Shown here: one piece after another, positions 1 to 6,002 of the stretch | Position numbering within the stretch: position 1 is the stretch's first letter | Layout: every line of letters starts with the position of its first letter | NCBI GenBank assembly: GCA_945876985.1 | Contig: CAMCQX010000106.1 | Span: forward strand, 1-6,169 | From: Chitinophaga pinensis | Lineage (GTDB): Bacteria; Bacteroidota; Bacteroidia; UKL13-3 | DNA length: 6,169 bases | Reading direction: 5' to 3' | Program-made: the position numbers and the translations under genes | Notes under the pieces: model-generated | Database searches by the model: none | Told to the model about the DNA's origin: nothing | The model's input: only the letters and a program-made list of their open reading frames with translations

Positions 1-117
1 TGTGAGCGTGTATCAAGAAATAATTTAATTAAAAAAATATTCCTTGCAAAGGATGTTCATAAATATTGGTGCCGAAAATGTGGCAATAATTTTTATCACA
101 AGAATACCAATTACTAA
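1..117 (+). CDS. 3' end of a gene with a C-terminal zinc-ribbon-like motif (partial)
   Basis: Frame 1 is open from the window edge to a TAA at 115-117 and gives 38 residues; the start lies outside the window. The tail reads roughly C-E-R-V-S-R, then a basic and hydrophobic stretch (LIKKIFLAKDVHKYW), then CRKCGNNFY. A C-x2-C followed by G and F/Y, preceded by an aromatic, is the usual second knuckle of a small zinc ribbon. The Cys at the very edge of the window could belong to the first knuckle, with its partner just upstream. From memory, many Bacteroidota proteins have such a C-terminal ribbon with a short R/K-rich linker, but the main body and function are unknown here. The gene converges on the minus-strand propeller gene with one base between the stop codons. 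It could also be a fragment; only the upstream sequence would decide. Confidence 0.6.
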   Translation, partial: CERVSRNNLIKKIFLAKDVHKYWCRKCGNNFYHKNTNY

Positions 118-118
118 T

Positions 119-1510
119 TTATTCAATTATAACCTTATACGTTTTTGAATAATTAGCATTGTTTATTTTGAAAAAATAAAACCCCGCATTTAAACCTTCT
201 AAACTTAAATTTAAGTTTGTTGAATTAATTGCTGATTCTTTTACTATTAATCCTTTCGTATCCATTATACTTAAATTATAATTTTCATTTTGATTGGGTA
301 TTTTAAAATTCACCAATTTATTTGCTGGATTAGGATATATTTCAACATTTGAGTTTTCCGAAATAATTTCATTTTTTCCAACGCCATAATTAGGTTTCAT
401 TACAAATAATCCTTCGCTAATATCACTGGCTATTATATTGCCACTTGGCAAATAAGGCCATACTCCCCAACAGCCATGAAAACCTGAATAAACGCCATCT
501 GCATTTAAAGGATAGGTATCGTAAAAAGCATGTACTTTTGGATTGTTCAAATTTGTTATATCAAATATATAAACACCATCTTCATAAGCAGAAACTACGG
601 CCATGTTTTCTTTCCAATACGCATTATGCGGCAATGCATTTGGGTGTGAATTGAAATATACTATTTGTTTTGGATTTCCAATGTCACTAATGTCAAATAT
701 TTTTATGGATGAACCTTGGTTTTCATCGGTAAACATGATCATATTTCCTTTGGCATTTAACCAACTGCTATGATTGATTCCTCGCTGAGGATAATTTGCA
801 ATTACACCCAACAATTTTTGAGCGTTTAAATTGGTTAAATCCATCATGTATAATCCGTTTTCATAACACGATAAATATACTGTATCATTTCTGCTGTACA
901 TTTCGTGAACCTTACTAAATTGAGCCTCGCCCAAACCATTTAACGGAACTTGTAAACTAGCCAATTTTATTGGATTTTCTGGGTTATTTAAAGAAAAAAT
1001 ATCCATGGCAGAAAAACCGGTTTTAGTAGAATTTTGTGGAATATACATACGCTTTTTTTCTGCTTCTATAAACACAGTATGCGCTTGAACGGTTAATGCA
1101 TCGCTTCTATAAACTTCATGTACTGAATCGGGTAAATATTGTAAATCTAATATTTGTAATCCTCCCAAACTGCCTGACCTTTCTGAAACACAATAGGCAT
1201 AATGCTGGTAAATTTCTACATCTCTATTGATTGATTTTTTTGAAAATCCATCAACTTTTACTATTAATTTGGTAGTTTTTGGATTTGTAATATCAAAAAA
1301 GTAAAAGCTATCGTTTCCAAATAGGATGGCATATTCTTTGTTTTTTGTTGAATCGTGGTAACCCATTATGTCACTCCAAAGTTGGTCGCCATCTATTGTT
1401 TGTAAATTGGTATCATTCCATTGAGCTAGCAACTCCATGTTCAAAGATTGTTGTGCTTTTAAGCCATTTATTGAAAATAAAATATAGAGTAAAATGTATA
1501 TTTTTCGCAT
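119..1510 (-). CDS. choice-of-anchor B / LVIVD-repeat beta-propeller protein with T9SS sorting domain (paralogue 1)
   Basis: A 463-aa exported protein. Residues 1-19 are a signal peptide (MRKIYILLYILF..., cleavage likely after LKA). Residues about 23-375 form a repeat domain of the choice-of-anchor B family (LVIVD repeats, probably a beta-propeller). Repeat cores seen are FYFFDITNP (69-77), LQILDLQ (118-124), YMMDLTNL (221-228), IKIFDISD (269-276) and VYIFDITNL (313-321). Family landmarks include AHTVFIEA (143-150), VHEMYSRNDT (201-210), HSSWLN (247-252), PHNAYW (294-299) and GCWGVWPYLPSGNIIASD (346-363). Residues about 388-463 are a type A T9SS sorting domain that opens with IYPNP (391-395), so the protein should cross the outer membrane and be released or attached to the surface. 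C107, C215 and C347 are also present in the neighbouring paralogue. It is the last gene of the operon, 24 bases after the paralogue. The ATG at 1510 puts the signal peptide at the N-terminus; no clear Shine-Dalgarno is present, as is usual in Bacteroidota. Ligand or enzymatic activity is unknown, and no catalytic motif is apparent. Confidence 0.9.
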   Translation of the reverse strand: MRKIYILLYILFSINGLKAQQSLNMELLAQWNDTNLQTIDGDQLWSDIMGYHDSTKNKEYAILFGNDSFYFFDITNPKTTKLIVKVDGFSKKSINRDVEIYQHYAYCVSERSGSLGGLQILDLQYLPDSVHEVYRSDALTVQAHTVFIEAEKKRMYIPQNSTKTGFSAMDIFSLNNPENPIKLASLQVPLNGLGEAQFSKVHEMYSRNDTVYLSCYENGLYMMDLTNLNAQKLLGVIANYPQRGINHSSWLNAKGNMIMFTDENQGSSIKIFDISDIGNPKQIVYFNSHPNALPHNAYWKENMAVVSAYEDGVYIFDITNLNNPKVHAFYDTYPLNADGVYSGFHGCWGVWPYLPSGNIIASDISEGLFVMKPNYGVGKNEIISENSNVEIYPNPANKLVNFKIPNQNENYNLSIMDTKGLIVKESAINSTNLNLSLEGLNAGFYFFKINNANYSKTYKVIIE

Positions 1511-1534
1511 GTTAATATTGTTAAATGGAAATAA

Positions 1535-2953
1535 TTATTGTTTCCAAAATTTTTGTTTTAAAATGTTTTTACTGCCAATAATTGCTATAATATATAATCC
1601 ATTTTTTAAATCACTGATGTTTTCGGTATACAAATAATTGCTTTTAAATTCAGGTGTAAATTCTTTTACTATTTGTCCTTGTAAATTTAATATTTGAATT
1701 TTAAAAGCATCATTATAATTGGTTTCAATGGCTATATTTATTTCTTCATTACTTGGGTTTGGGTAAATATTTGCCATTATACTTTGCTTAATTTCTTGAG
1801 TGTTTAACAAACCGCTATCGGCTTTTAATACAAAAATACCATTGGTTCTATCACTTGCTATGATATTGCCGCTAGGCAAATAAGGCCAAACACCCCAACA
1901 GCCAGCAAAGTTTTTGGTGTAATCATTCACTGCATTTTGAGGATAAGTATCGTAATAAGCAGCTAAAATTGGTTTTTTAGTGTCGGCTATATTCCAAATA
2001 AAAACACCATCTTGATAATGCGAAACCACAGCAAAATCGCCATACCAATAAGCATTGTGTGGTGTGGCCCATGTGTTAGAAATAAAAGTACTTTCTAATC
2101 GTGGAGCTTGAATGATACTGATGTCAAATATTTTTACAGGCAAATTCATGTTTTCGTCAGTAAACATGATGTACTTTCCATTTTTATTTAACCAAGAGGT
2201 ATGGTTATATCCACTTCCCGGATAATTAACGATGCTACCAATTATTTGCTGATTATTTAAATCGCGCAAATCGTAAATATATAAACCACTGTTTCCGCAT
2301 GAAAGATAGCCAGTATCGTTCCTTACATGACCTTCGTGAACCCACCTAAAAGCAGCCTCTCCATTTGCCCTATTGGGAACCATTAATTTGGCTAAAAACA
2401 CAGGTTTTTCTGGATTCTCCAATGAAATAATATCCATGGCCGATTCCTTTGAATTTCCATTTACCCAATTTGCATATTTATTGGAATACATATACAAACG
2501 CTTACTTTTTGCTTCTATAAAAATGCTATGCGTATTAATGGCTAAGCTACTGTCTTCATATACTTTATGAACGGAATCTGGCAAATATTGCAAATCAAAA
2601 ATTTGCATTGAACTCCTGTTTTGATCAGCTACGCAATACACATAATGCTGGTAAATTTCGTAATCGCGATTGATGACATTTATAACAGAACCATATTCCA
2701 CATCTAATAATTTTATTTGAGTGGGAATGGTAATATCAAAGAAATAAATGCTATCAGTGCTTCCAGCAATGATATATTCTTTTTGAGTTAAACTATCGTA
2801 ATAACCAGCTAAATCGTTCCAAATATTGATAGAATCTACTTTGTTTAAATTGGGATTATTCCAATTGCTAAGCAGTGACATTCTGTATGCAATTTGTGCA
2901 TTTGCAAATGAAATGATTAAACAGAAAAAAATAAATAAAGCGGACTTTTTCAT
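1535..2953 (-). CDS. choice-of-anchor B / LVIVD-repeat beta-propeller protein with T9SS sorting domain (paralogue 2)
   Basis: A 472-aa exported protein from the ATG at 2953. An in-frame ATG at 2989 would add 12 residues before a clean signal peptide (MKKSALFIFFCLIISFANAQ) and would overlap the upstream gene, so the inner start is preferred. The body (about 23-377) aligns end to end with the downstream neighbour. Shared features are IYFFDIT (69-75), YQHYxYCV, DLQYLPDSVH (120-129), a VHEG/RNDT motif (205-214), HTSWLN (251-256), KYIMFTDEN (260-268), VKIFDIS (273-279), PHNAYW (298-303), the DGVFIWNIAD repeat (315-324) and GCWGVWPYLPSGNIIASD (351-368). A T9SS type A sorting domain opens at IYPNP (396-400) and runs to the end. 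C107, C219 and C352 match the three shared cysteines. Compared with the neighbour there is an insertion around 160-170 (ANWVNGNSKE). It sits between the Kazal gene (22 bases upstream) and its paralogue, so tandem gene duplication is the simplest origin. Its molecular role is unknown; the propeller most likely binds a protein or glycan, which is inference. Confidence 0.9.
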   Translation of the reverse strand: MKKSALFIFFCLIISFANAQIAYRMSLLSNWNNPNLNKVDSINIWNDLAGYYDSLTQKEYIIAGSTDSIYFFDITIPTQIKLLDVEYGSVINVINRDYEIYQHYVYCVADQNRSSMQIFDLQYLPDSVHKVYEDSSLAINTHSIFIEAKSKRLYMYSNKYANWVNGNSKESAMDIISLENPEKPVFLAKLMVPNRANGEAAFRWVHEGHVRNDTGYLSCGNSGLYIYDLRDLNNQQIIGSIVNYPGSGYNHTSWLNKNGKYIMFTDENMNLPVKIFDISIIQAPRLESTFISNTWATPHNAYWYGDFAVVSHYQDGVFIWNIADTKKPILAAYYDTYPQNAVNDYTKNFAGCWGVWPYLPSGNIIASDRTNGIFVLKADSGLLNTQEIKQSIMANIYPNPSNEEINIAIETNYNDAFKIQILNLQGQIVKEFTPEFKSNYLYTENISDLKNGLYIIAIIGSKNILKQKFWKQ

Positions 2954-2975
2954 GATAATTTCTATTATTTTAAAA

Positions 2976-3476
2976 CTAATATTTAACAAACTTTTTATAC
3001 CTGTAATCGCCTCTTGCGTTGTATAAAAACATAATATAAACTCCTGGTCTGTAATTAGCAGTTTCCGTTATAAATAAATCAACCCTGCCGCTTAAATCAG
3101 GATATAAAGTTTTGTAAAATAACATGGCTCCATATTGGTCTATGATATACAAATTTGCAGTTGTTATAATATTCTGTGGTTGAACAAATGAAAAGTTCAA
3201 ATTATCGTGCGTATATGTTGGGTAAATATCAAATTCTAAACCTGTACATGAACCATCTCGCCATTGGCCAGGTAAGATACCATTTTGAATTTCTGCAGCA
3301 CAAATATTTCTATAAGTTACCCCATCGCAACCACAAACAGGCCTGTATGTGGGATCAGGACAAGGAAAAGCTAAATTAATTCTTGTACTATCTTTACATT
3401 GTGCTTTACAATTTAGAGTTAACAAGAACAAAACGATGAATGAAAATAAATATTTTATTGCTTGAAATGGTTTCAT
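2976..3476 (-). CDS. secreted Kazal-type protease inhibitor domain protein with divergent T9SS-like C-terminal domain
   Basis: A 166-aa protein. The chosen start is the ATG at 3476, giving a signal peptide MKPFQAIKYLFSFIVLFLLTLNCKAQ. An in-frame ATG at 3503 would add nine polar residues before it and is less likely. C23 lacks a lipobox (N at -1), so signal peptidase I cleavage near KAQ is expected. Residues 27-77 are one Kazal domain with six cysteines (C27, C39, C48, C50, C59, C77) and the core PVCGCDGVTYRNIC, then GQWRDGSC. The CGC spacing, instead of CGT plus a later C-x2-C, is the variant I associate with bacterial Kazal proteins. In classical Kazal domains the reactive-site P1 residue is two after the second cysteine, so D41 would be the formal P1 if numbering holds. 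Residues about 81-166 resemble a T9SS sorting domain (FDIYPT, then a beta-rich tail with GVYIMF and KKFVKY), but the usual YPNP is YPTY. It is the first gene of the minus-strand operon, 22 bases before paralogue 2. Target protease is unknown. Confidence 0.85.
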   Translation of the reverse strand: MKPFQAIKYLFSFIVLFLLTLNCKAQCKDSTRINLAFPCPDPTYRPVCGCDGVTYRNICAAEIQNGILPGQWRDGSCTGLEFDIYPTYTHDNLNFSFVQPQNIITTANLYIIDQYGAMLFYKTLYPDLSGRVDLFITETANYRPGVYIMFLYNARGDYRYKKFVKY

Positions 3477-3663
3477 TTTTTGATATAAAAAACAAGAATT
3501 CAATGTTTACTATTCTGATTTTCGATTACGAATATAAAAATTTATTTAGCAACTCGTTTTAATTAATGAATAAATCAATATTTTTACCTAAATAAAATAA
3601 AAAAATCGCATTTTCGAAATCATATTTTCTGAATGTAAATCAATTATAATTGTAAAAACACAA
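3477..3663. promoter_or_regulatory. divergent intergenic region, expected to hold promoters for both operons
   Basis: These 187 very AT-rich bases separate the Kazal gene (leftward) from the histidine phosphatase gene (rightward), so both transcription units should start here. On the right side TATAATTG at 3645-3652 is close to the Bacteroidota -7 consensus TAnnTTTG and lies within a perfect 12-bp palindrome, CAATTATAATTG (3641-3652). It is only about 12 bases from the ATG and has no well-spaced -33 TTTG, so it may equally be a chance or operator-like site. On the left side the minus strand reads TATATTCG at 3536-3529, one mismatch from TAnnTTTG and 53 bases before the Kazal ATG; the nearest upstream TTG is only 13 bases away, short of the usual 17-23. 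No Shine-Dalgarno precedes either start. The location of promoters is inferred from gene orientation; the individual boxes are weak. Confidence 0.4.
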
Positions 3664-4275
3664 ATGAAAAAATTATACATCATCAGGCATGGCGAAACTG
3701 ACTTCAATCGTATGAATATAGTTCAAGGAAATGGAGTAGATACCGACTTAAACGAAACTGGTTTGAATCAAGGTTTTTTGTTTTACAATAAATATAAAAC
3801 CATTGCTTTTGATAAAATTTATATTTCAACTTTATCACGAACCCAACAAACCATTCAGCATTTTATAAACGATGGAATTCCTTATGAAAAATTACATGAA
3901 TTAAATGAAATTAGTTGGGGTGATTTTGAAGGGAAAGTACAAGATTTTAAAGAGCGTGAATTTTACCAACATGCTGTGAATGCTTGGAATAGCGGTAACT
4001 ATGATGTGGCCGTAGCCAATGGTGAAACACCTAATCAACTGCAAGAAAGACAAAAAAAAGCATTAGAATTTATAATGAAAAATACCCATGAAAAAACTGT
4101 TTTGGTTTGTATGCATGGAAGAGCATTGAAGAGTTTTATTTGTTTATTATTGAATATTCCATTATTAAATATGGATAACTATCAACACCAGAATACATGT
4201 TTATATCAATTAGATTTTGATGGTGAAAAATTTGAAATGATTACAGAAAATGATGTTTCGCATTTGGAAGTTTAG
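3664..4275 (+). CDS. histidine phosphatase family protein (phosphoglycerate mutase-like)
   Basis: A 203-aa cytoplasmic protein of the histidine phosphatase superfamily, branch 1. The N-terminal RHGET motif is at 8-12, with H9 the expected phospho-accepting histidine and R8 a phosphate pocket residue. The second arginine motif is STLSRTQQT (55-63, R59). E82 in NEISWGDFEG (81-90) is the expected acid, and H151 in VCMHGRALKSF (148-158) is the second pocket histidine, so all core catalytic residues are present. The length is typical of the short GpmB/CobC-like phosphatases and clearly below the roughly 230-250 aa of cofactor-dependent glycolytic phosphoglycerate mutase, so a small-molecule phosphatase is more likely than a glycolytic mutase. 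No signal peptide or membrane segment is seen. It heads a two-gene unit with the membrane glycosyltransferase 24 bases downstream, which hints at a sugar-phosphate or lipid-phosphate substrate, but that is inference only. The start ATG is directly followed by the conserved strand leading to RHGET, leaving no room for an alternative start. Confidence 0.92.
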   Translation: MKKLYIIRHGETDFNRMNIVQGNGVDTDLNETGLNQGFLFYNKYKTIAFDKIYISTLSRTQQTIQHFINDGIPYEKLHELNEISWGDFEGKVQDFKEREFYQHAVNAWNSGNYDVAVANGETPNQLQERQKKALEFIMKNTHEKTVLVCMHGRALKSFICLLLNIPLLNMDNYQHQNTCLYQLDFDGEKFEMITENDVSHLEV

Positions 4276-4299
4276 GGAATTAAAAAGTAAGAATTATAA

Positions 4300-5742
4300 A
4301 TGCGAATAAATTTAAAAAATAATTACCAATACCTATTTCTGTTCATTTTAATAGTGGTTGTACATTTACCATTTTTAGATGCTGATCCTCATTTTTTTCA
4401 TTCTACAGGTAGGTCGGCTTATACTGATGAAGCTTTATATGCTGCTCAAAGTAGAAATTTTGTAAACAATGGATCCTTTCTATTATCGAGTTCAGATGCA
4501 CTGATCAAAACACCATTATTTGGTTTTTCACTGGTTTTACCGTTTACTATTTTTGGAATTAGTTTAACTATTGCAAGGCTTTGGGTTTTGTTGTTAAGTA
4601 CTATTGTTTTAATATTTTTTATTGGACGAAAAGTCAATTTAAAAATACTTTTATTCAGCATTCCTTTTGTGTTTTTTGAATATTATGTTTTTGAATACAG
4701 TCAGTTTTGTATGGCAGAAATGCTTGCTATTCCTTGTGTTTTTGCAGGTTTAGTATTTGCAAATAATGCAATCATTACCAAAAGTAGCAAACAATTATTT
4801 ATTGGAATTACGTTCATAAGCATGAGTTATTTTTTAAAAATTCAATTCATTTATACACTTGCTATTGTTCCTATTTACTTGTTTTTATTTTGGATATTCA
4901 ATAAAGAAAACAGCACAGAAAATAGAAAAAACTTGATTTTAAGTTTTCTGTTTTCAGTTATTTATTTGGGTTTTTATTTACTATTTTGGTATGTCCCAAA
5001 TTATAATTTATTCAATTTTGTAATGCAAAACCAAAGTGAAGCCAAATTTATTGACATTAATAATTGGGGAAATAGGGCATACGAATTAGCTGTTTATTAT
5101 TTTTTAAATCCTTATCATATTATTTGGAGTGCTATAGTTTTTATTGTAATTGTAATAGGCGTTTTTAATTTTAAAAAACTAACTCATTCTAAATTTGCAG
5201 GCTTAATTTTTATGCTATTTATTTGGTTACTATTTGAAAGTCATAAGTTTGTTTTAAACTATGCTCCTTCTAGGTATTTTGTGGCTATTTTCTTTGTATT
5301 GGGATTTTTGGCCTGCTTGATTTTAATGATATTATTTGAAACAAAAAAGTTTAAATCATTTACAATTATTGTTTCATTGGTATTGCTTTTTGGCCAGTTT
5401 ATTAATTACAATAAACTAATTAATGAAAGAACATATGCCATTAAATCCATCAATAAGTATTTTGCTAATGAAAAACTGGAAAACAATCTGGCATTAGGAG
5501 CTTGGGCTGCCACATGTACTTGGAGTTCTAAGTATAATTCCATGCCTATTTGGGATCAATATTTTAATTATAAAAGTCCGTTAACTAATTTGAAACCTAA
5601 TTTAATTATTATTGAAAAAAATGAAGAAGATTGTTCTTTACTATTTAAAAAGAATCACATTGATTTAACCCATGTTTCTGATTCCACTAAAAATTTTAGA
5701 ATTGGAGATTGGGATTTAACTGCTTATTGGATAAAAAAATAG
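4300..5742 (+). CDS. multi-pass membrane glycosyltransferase, GT-C fold, GT39/ArnT-PMT-like
   Basis: A 480-aa integral membrane protein. A first hydrophobic segment (11-27) is followed by a periplasmic loop with the acidic pair D43-E44 in YTDEALYAAQSRNFV, matching the GT-C signature in which an acidic residue after TM1 serves catalysis or metal binding with a polyprenyl-phosphate sugar donor. Further likely membrane segments lie near 73-87, 91-108, 114-131, 141-157, 166-199 (probably two), 211-231, 273-290, 299-313, 325-346 and 352-367. Other family-like spots are TPLFGF (71-76), SQFCMAEML (134-142) with E140, and APSRYFV (322-328). About 110 residues after the last membrane segment (368-480) form a polar tail, probably periplasmic or cytosolic depending on topology. 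Members usually transfer a sugar from an undecaprenyl- or dolichyl-phosphate carrier to lipid or protein. The exact acceptor is unknown. It follows the histidine phosphatase by 24 bases, probably co-transcribed. The ATG at 4300 gives a short basic N-terminus before TM1. Confidence 0.82.
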   Translation: MRINLKNNYQYLFLFILIVVVHLPFLDADPHFFHSTGRSAYTDEALYAAQSRNFVNNGSFLLSSSDALIKTPLFGFSLVLPFTIFGISLTIARLWVLLLSTIVLIFFIGRKVNLKILLFSIPFVFFEYYVFEYSQFCMAEMLAIPCVFAGLVFANNAIITKSSKQLFIGITFISMSYFLKIQFIYTLAIVPIYLFLFWIFNKENSTENRKNLILSFLFSVIYLGFYLLFWYVPNYNLFNFVMQNQSEAKFIDINNWGNRAYELAVYYFLNPYHIIWSAIVFIVIVIGVFNFKKLTHSKFAGLIFMLFIWLLFESHKFVLNYAPSRYFVAIFFVLGFLACLILMILFETKKFKSFTIIVSLVLLFGQFINYNKLINERTYAIKSINKYFANEKLENNLALGAWAATCTWSSKYNSMPIWDQYFNYKSPLTNLKPNLIIIEKNEEDCSLLFKKNHIDLTHVSDSTKNFRIGDWDLTAYWIKK

Positions 5743-5794
5743 TTGCAGATTACAAAAAATAGCCACAGATTACACAGAATATTATCTGAATCAG

Positions 5795-5810
5795 TTCCGA
5801 TAAATCGGAA
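5795..5810. repeat. small palindrome TTCCGAT-AA-ATCGGAA
   Basis: Seven-base arms around two bases (or six around TAAA). Its CCGAT/ATCGG core is shared with the larger palindrome at 5871-5888, and an unpaired CCGATAAA half-site follows at 5900-5907. It lies 52 bases after the glycosyltransferase stop but has no T-run, so it is not a classical terminator. Confidence 0.75.
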
Positions 5811-5865
5811 AGAATGATGGATGGATTTGCAAGATGTTTAGAATATTTGTTTAATCATTGGCAAC

Positions 5866-5892
5866 GCTTCTCCCGATAATTATCGGGAAAGC
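5866..5892. repeat. strong palindrome TCCCGATAATTATCGGGA with extended arms
   Basis: An 18-base perfect palindrome at 5871-5888, able to form a seven-base stem with an AATT loop. GCTT (5866-5869) and AAGC (5889-5892) extend the stem past one bulged C at 5870. No T-run follows on either strand, so an intrinsic terminator is not supported. It may act as an RNA-end stabilising or REP-like element, or simply be a dispersed repeat. Confidence 0.75.
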
Positions 5893-5909
5893 TCAGCGAC
5901 CGATAAAAG

Positions 5910-5933
5910 TAATCTGTGAAATCTGTGGCAAAA
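5910..5933 (+). repeat. 24-bp direct repeat, copy 1
   Basis: A perfect 24-base direct repeat with 5979-6002, starting TAATCTGTGAAATCTGTG and ending GGCAAAA. It contains two tandem 9-bp AATCTGTGN units. Copy 2 is 69 bases further on. Confidence 0.9.
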
Positions 5934-5958
5934 GTTGTTGGTCAGGAGACACAACAAC
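5930..5958 (-). terminator. possible weak intrinsic terminator of the symporter gene
   Basis: On the minus strand, GTTGTTG plus GTC can pair with GAC plus CAACAAC around a TCCT loop, with a single bulged base (5951). The stem is ten base pairs and is followed by TTTT (5933-5930). It lies about 56 bases beyond the symporter stop codon, a sensible place for transcript ending. The T-run is short and the hairpin is part of the repeat region, so this is tentative. Confidence 0.3.
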
Positions 5959-5978
5959 GGGCAGTTTGGTATTCTGTG

Positions 5979-6002
5979 TAATCTGTGAAATCTGTGGCAA
6001 AA
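5979..6002 (+). repeat. 24-bp direct repeat, copy 2
   Basis: The second perfect copy of the 24-base repeat. Here a further 9-bp unit, ATTCTGTGT (5971-5979), precedes it, making a tandem array of three units (5971-5997). It ends 12 bases before the symporter stop codon. Confidence 0.9.

Larger units (their letters stand above)
5764..5987. repeat. 17-bp perfect inverted repeat, arms 5764-5780 and 5971-5987
   Basis: The left arm CACAGATTACACAGAAT (5764-5780) is the exact reverse complement of ATTCTGTGTAATCTGTG (5971-5987). The arms are 190 bases apart and enclose the palindromes and the first copy of the direct repeat. In RNA from either strand they could close a large multi-branched structure. 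Each arm consists of two 9-bp units, so the match also follows from units inserted in opposite orientation. Confidence 0.85.

Noticed and set aside
70..95. A hairpin TGCC...GGCA followed by ATAATTTTT as a terminator.
   Set aside because: The stem is only four pairs and lies inside the coding end of the zinc-ribbon gene, overlapping its CRKCG codons.
445..654. A 69-codon + strand frame inside the propeller gene.
   Set aside because: It lies entirely antisense to a well-supported gene and has no recognisable domain; the same holds for small frames at 2373-2570, 2826-3026, 3176-3379 and, on the minus strand, 4446-4661.
2954..2989. The longer start (ATG at 2989) for propeller paralogue 2.
   Set aside because: It would place 12 residues before a standard signal peptide and overlap the Kazal gene by 14 bases; the ATG at 2953 fits export better.
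3408..3410. A lipoprotein cysteine (C23 of the Kazal protein) near the end of the signal peptide.
   Set aside because: The residues before it (L-T-L-N) do not fit a lipobox, which needs G, A or S just before the Cys; a KAQ signal peptidase I site follows directly.
3477..3503. The longer start (ATG at 3503) for the Kazal protein.
   Set aside because: It adds nine polar residues before a complete signal peptide that begins at the ATG at 3476.
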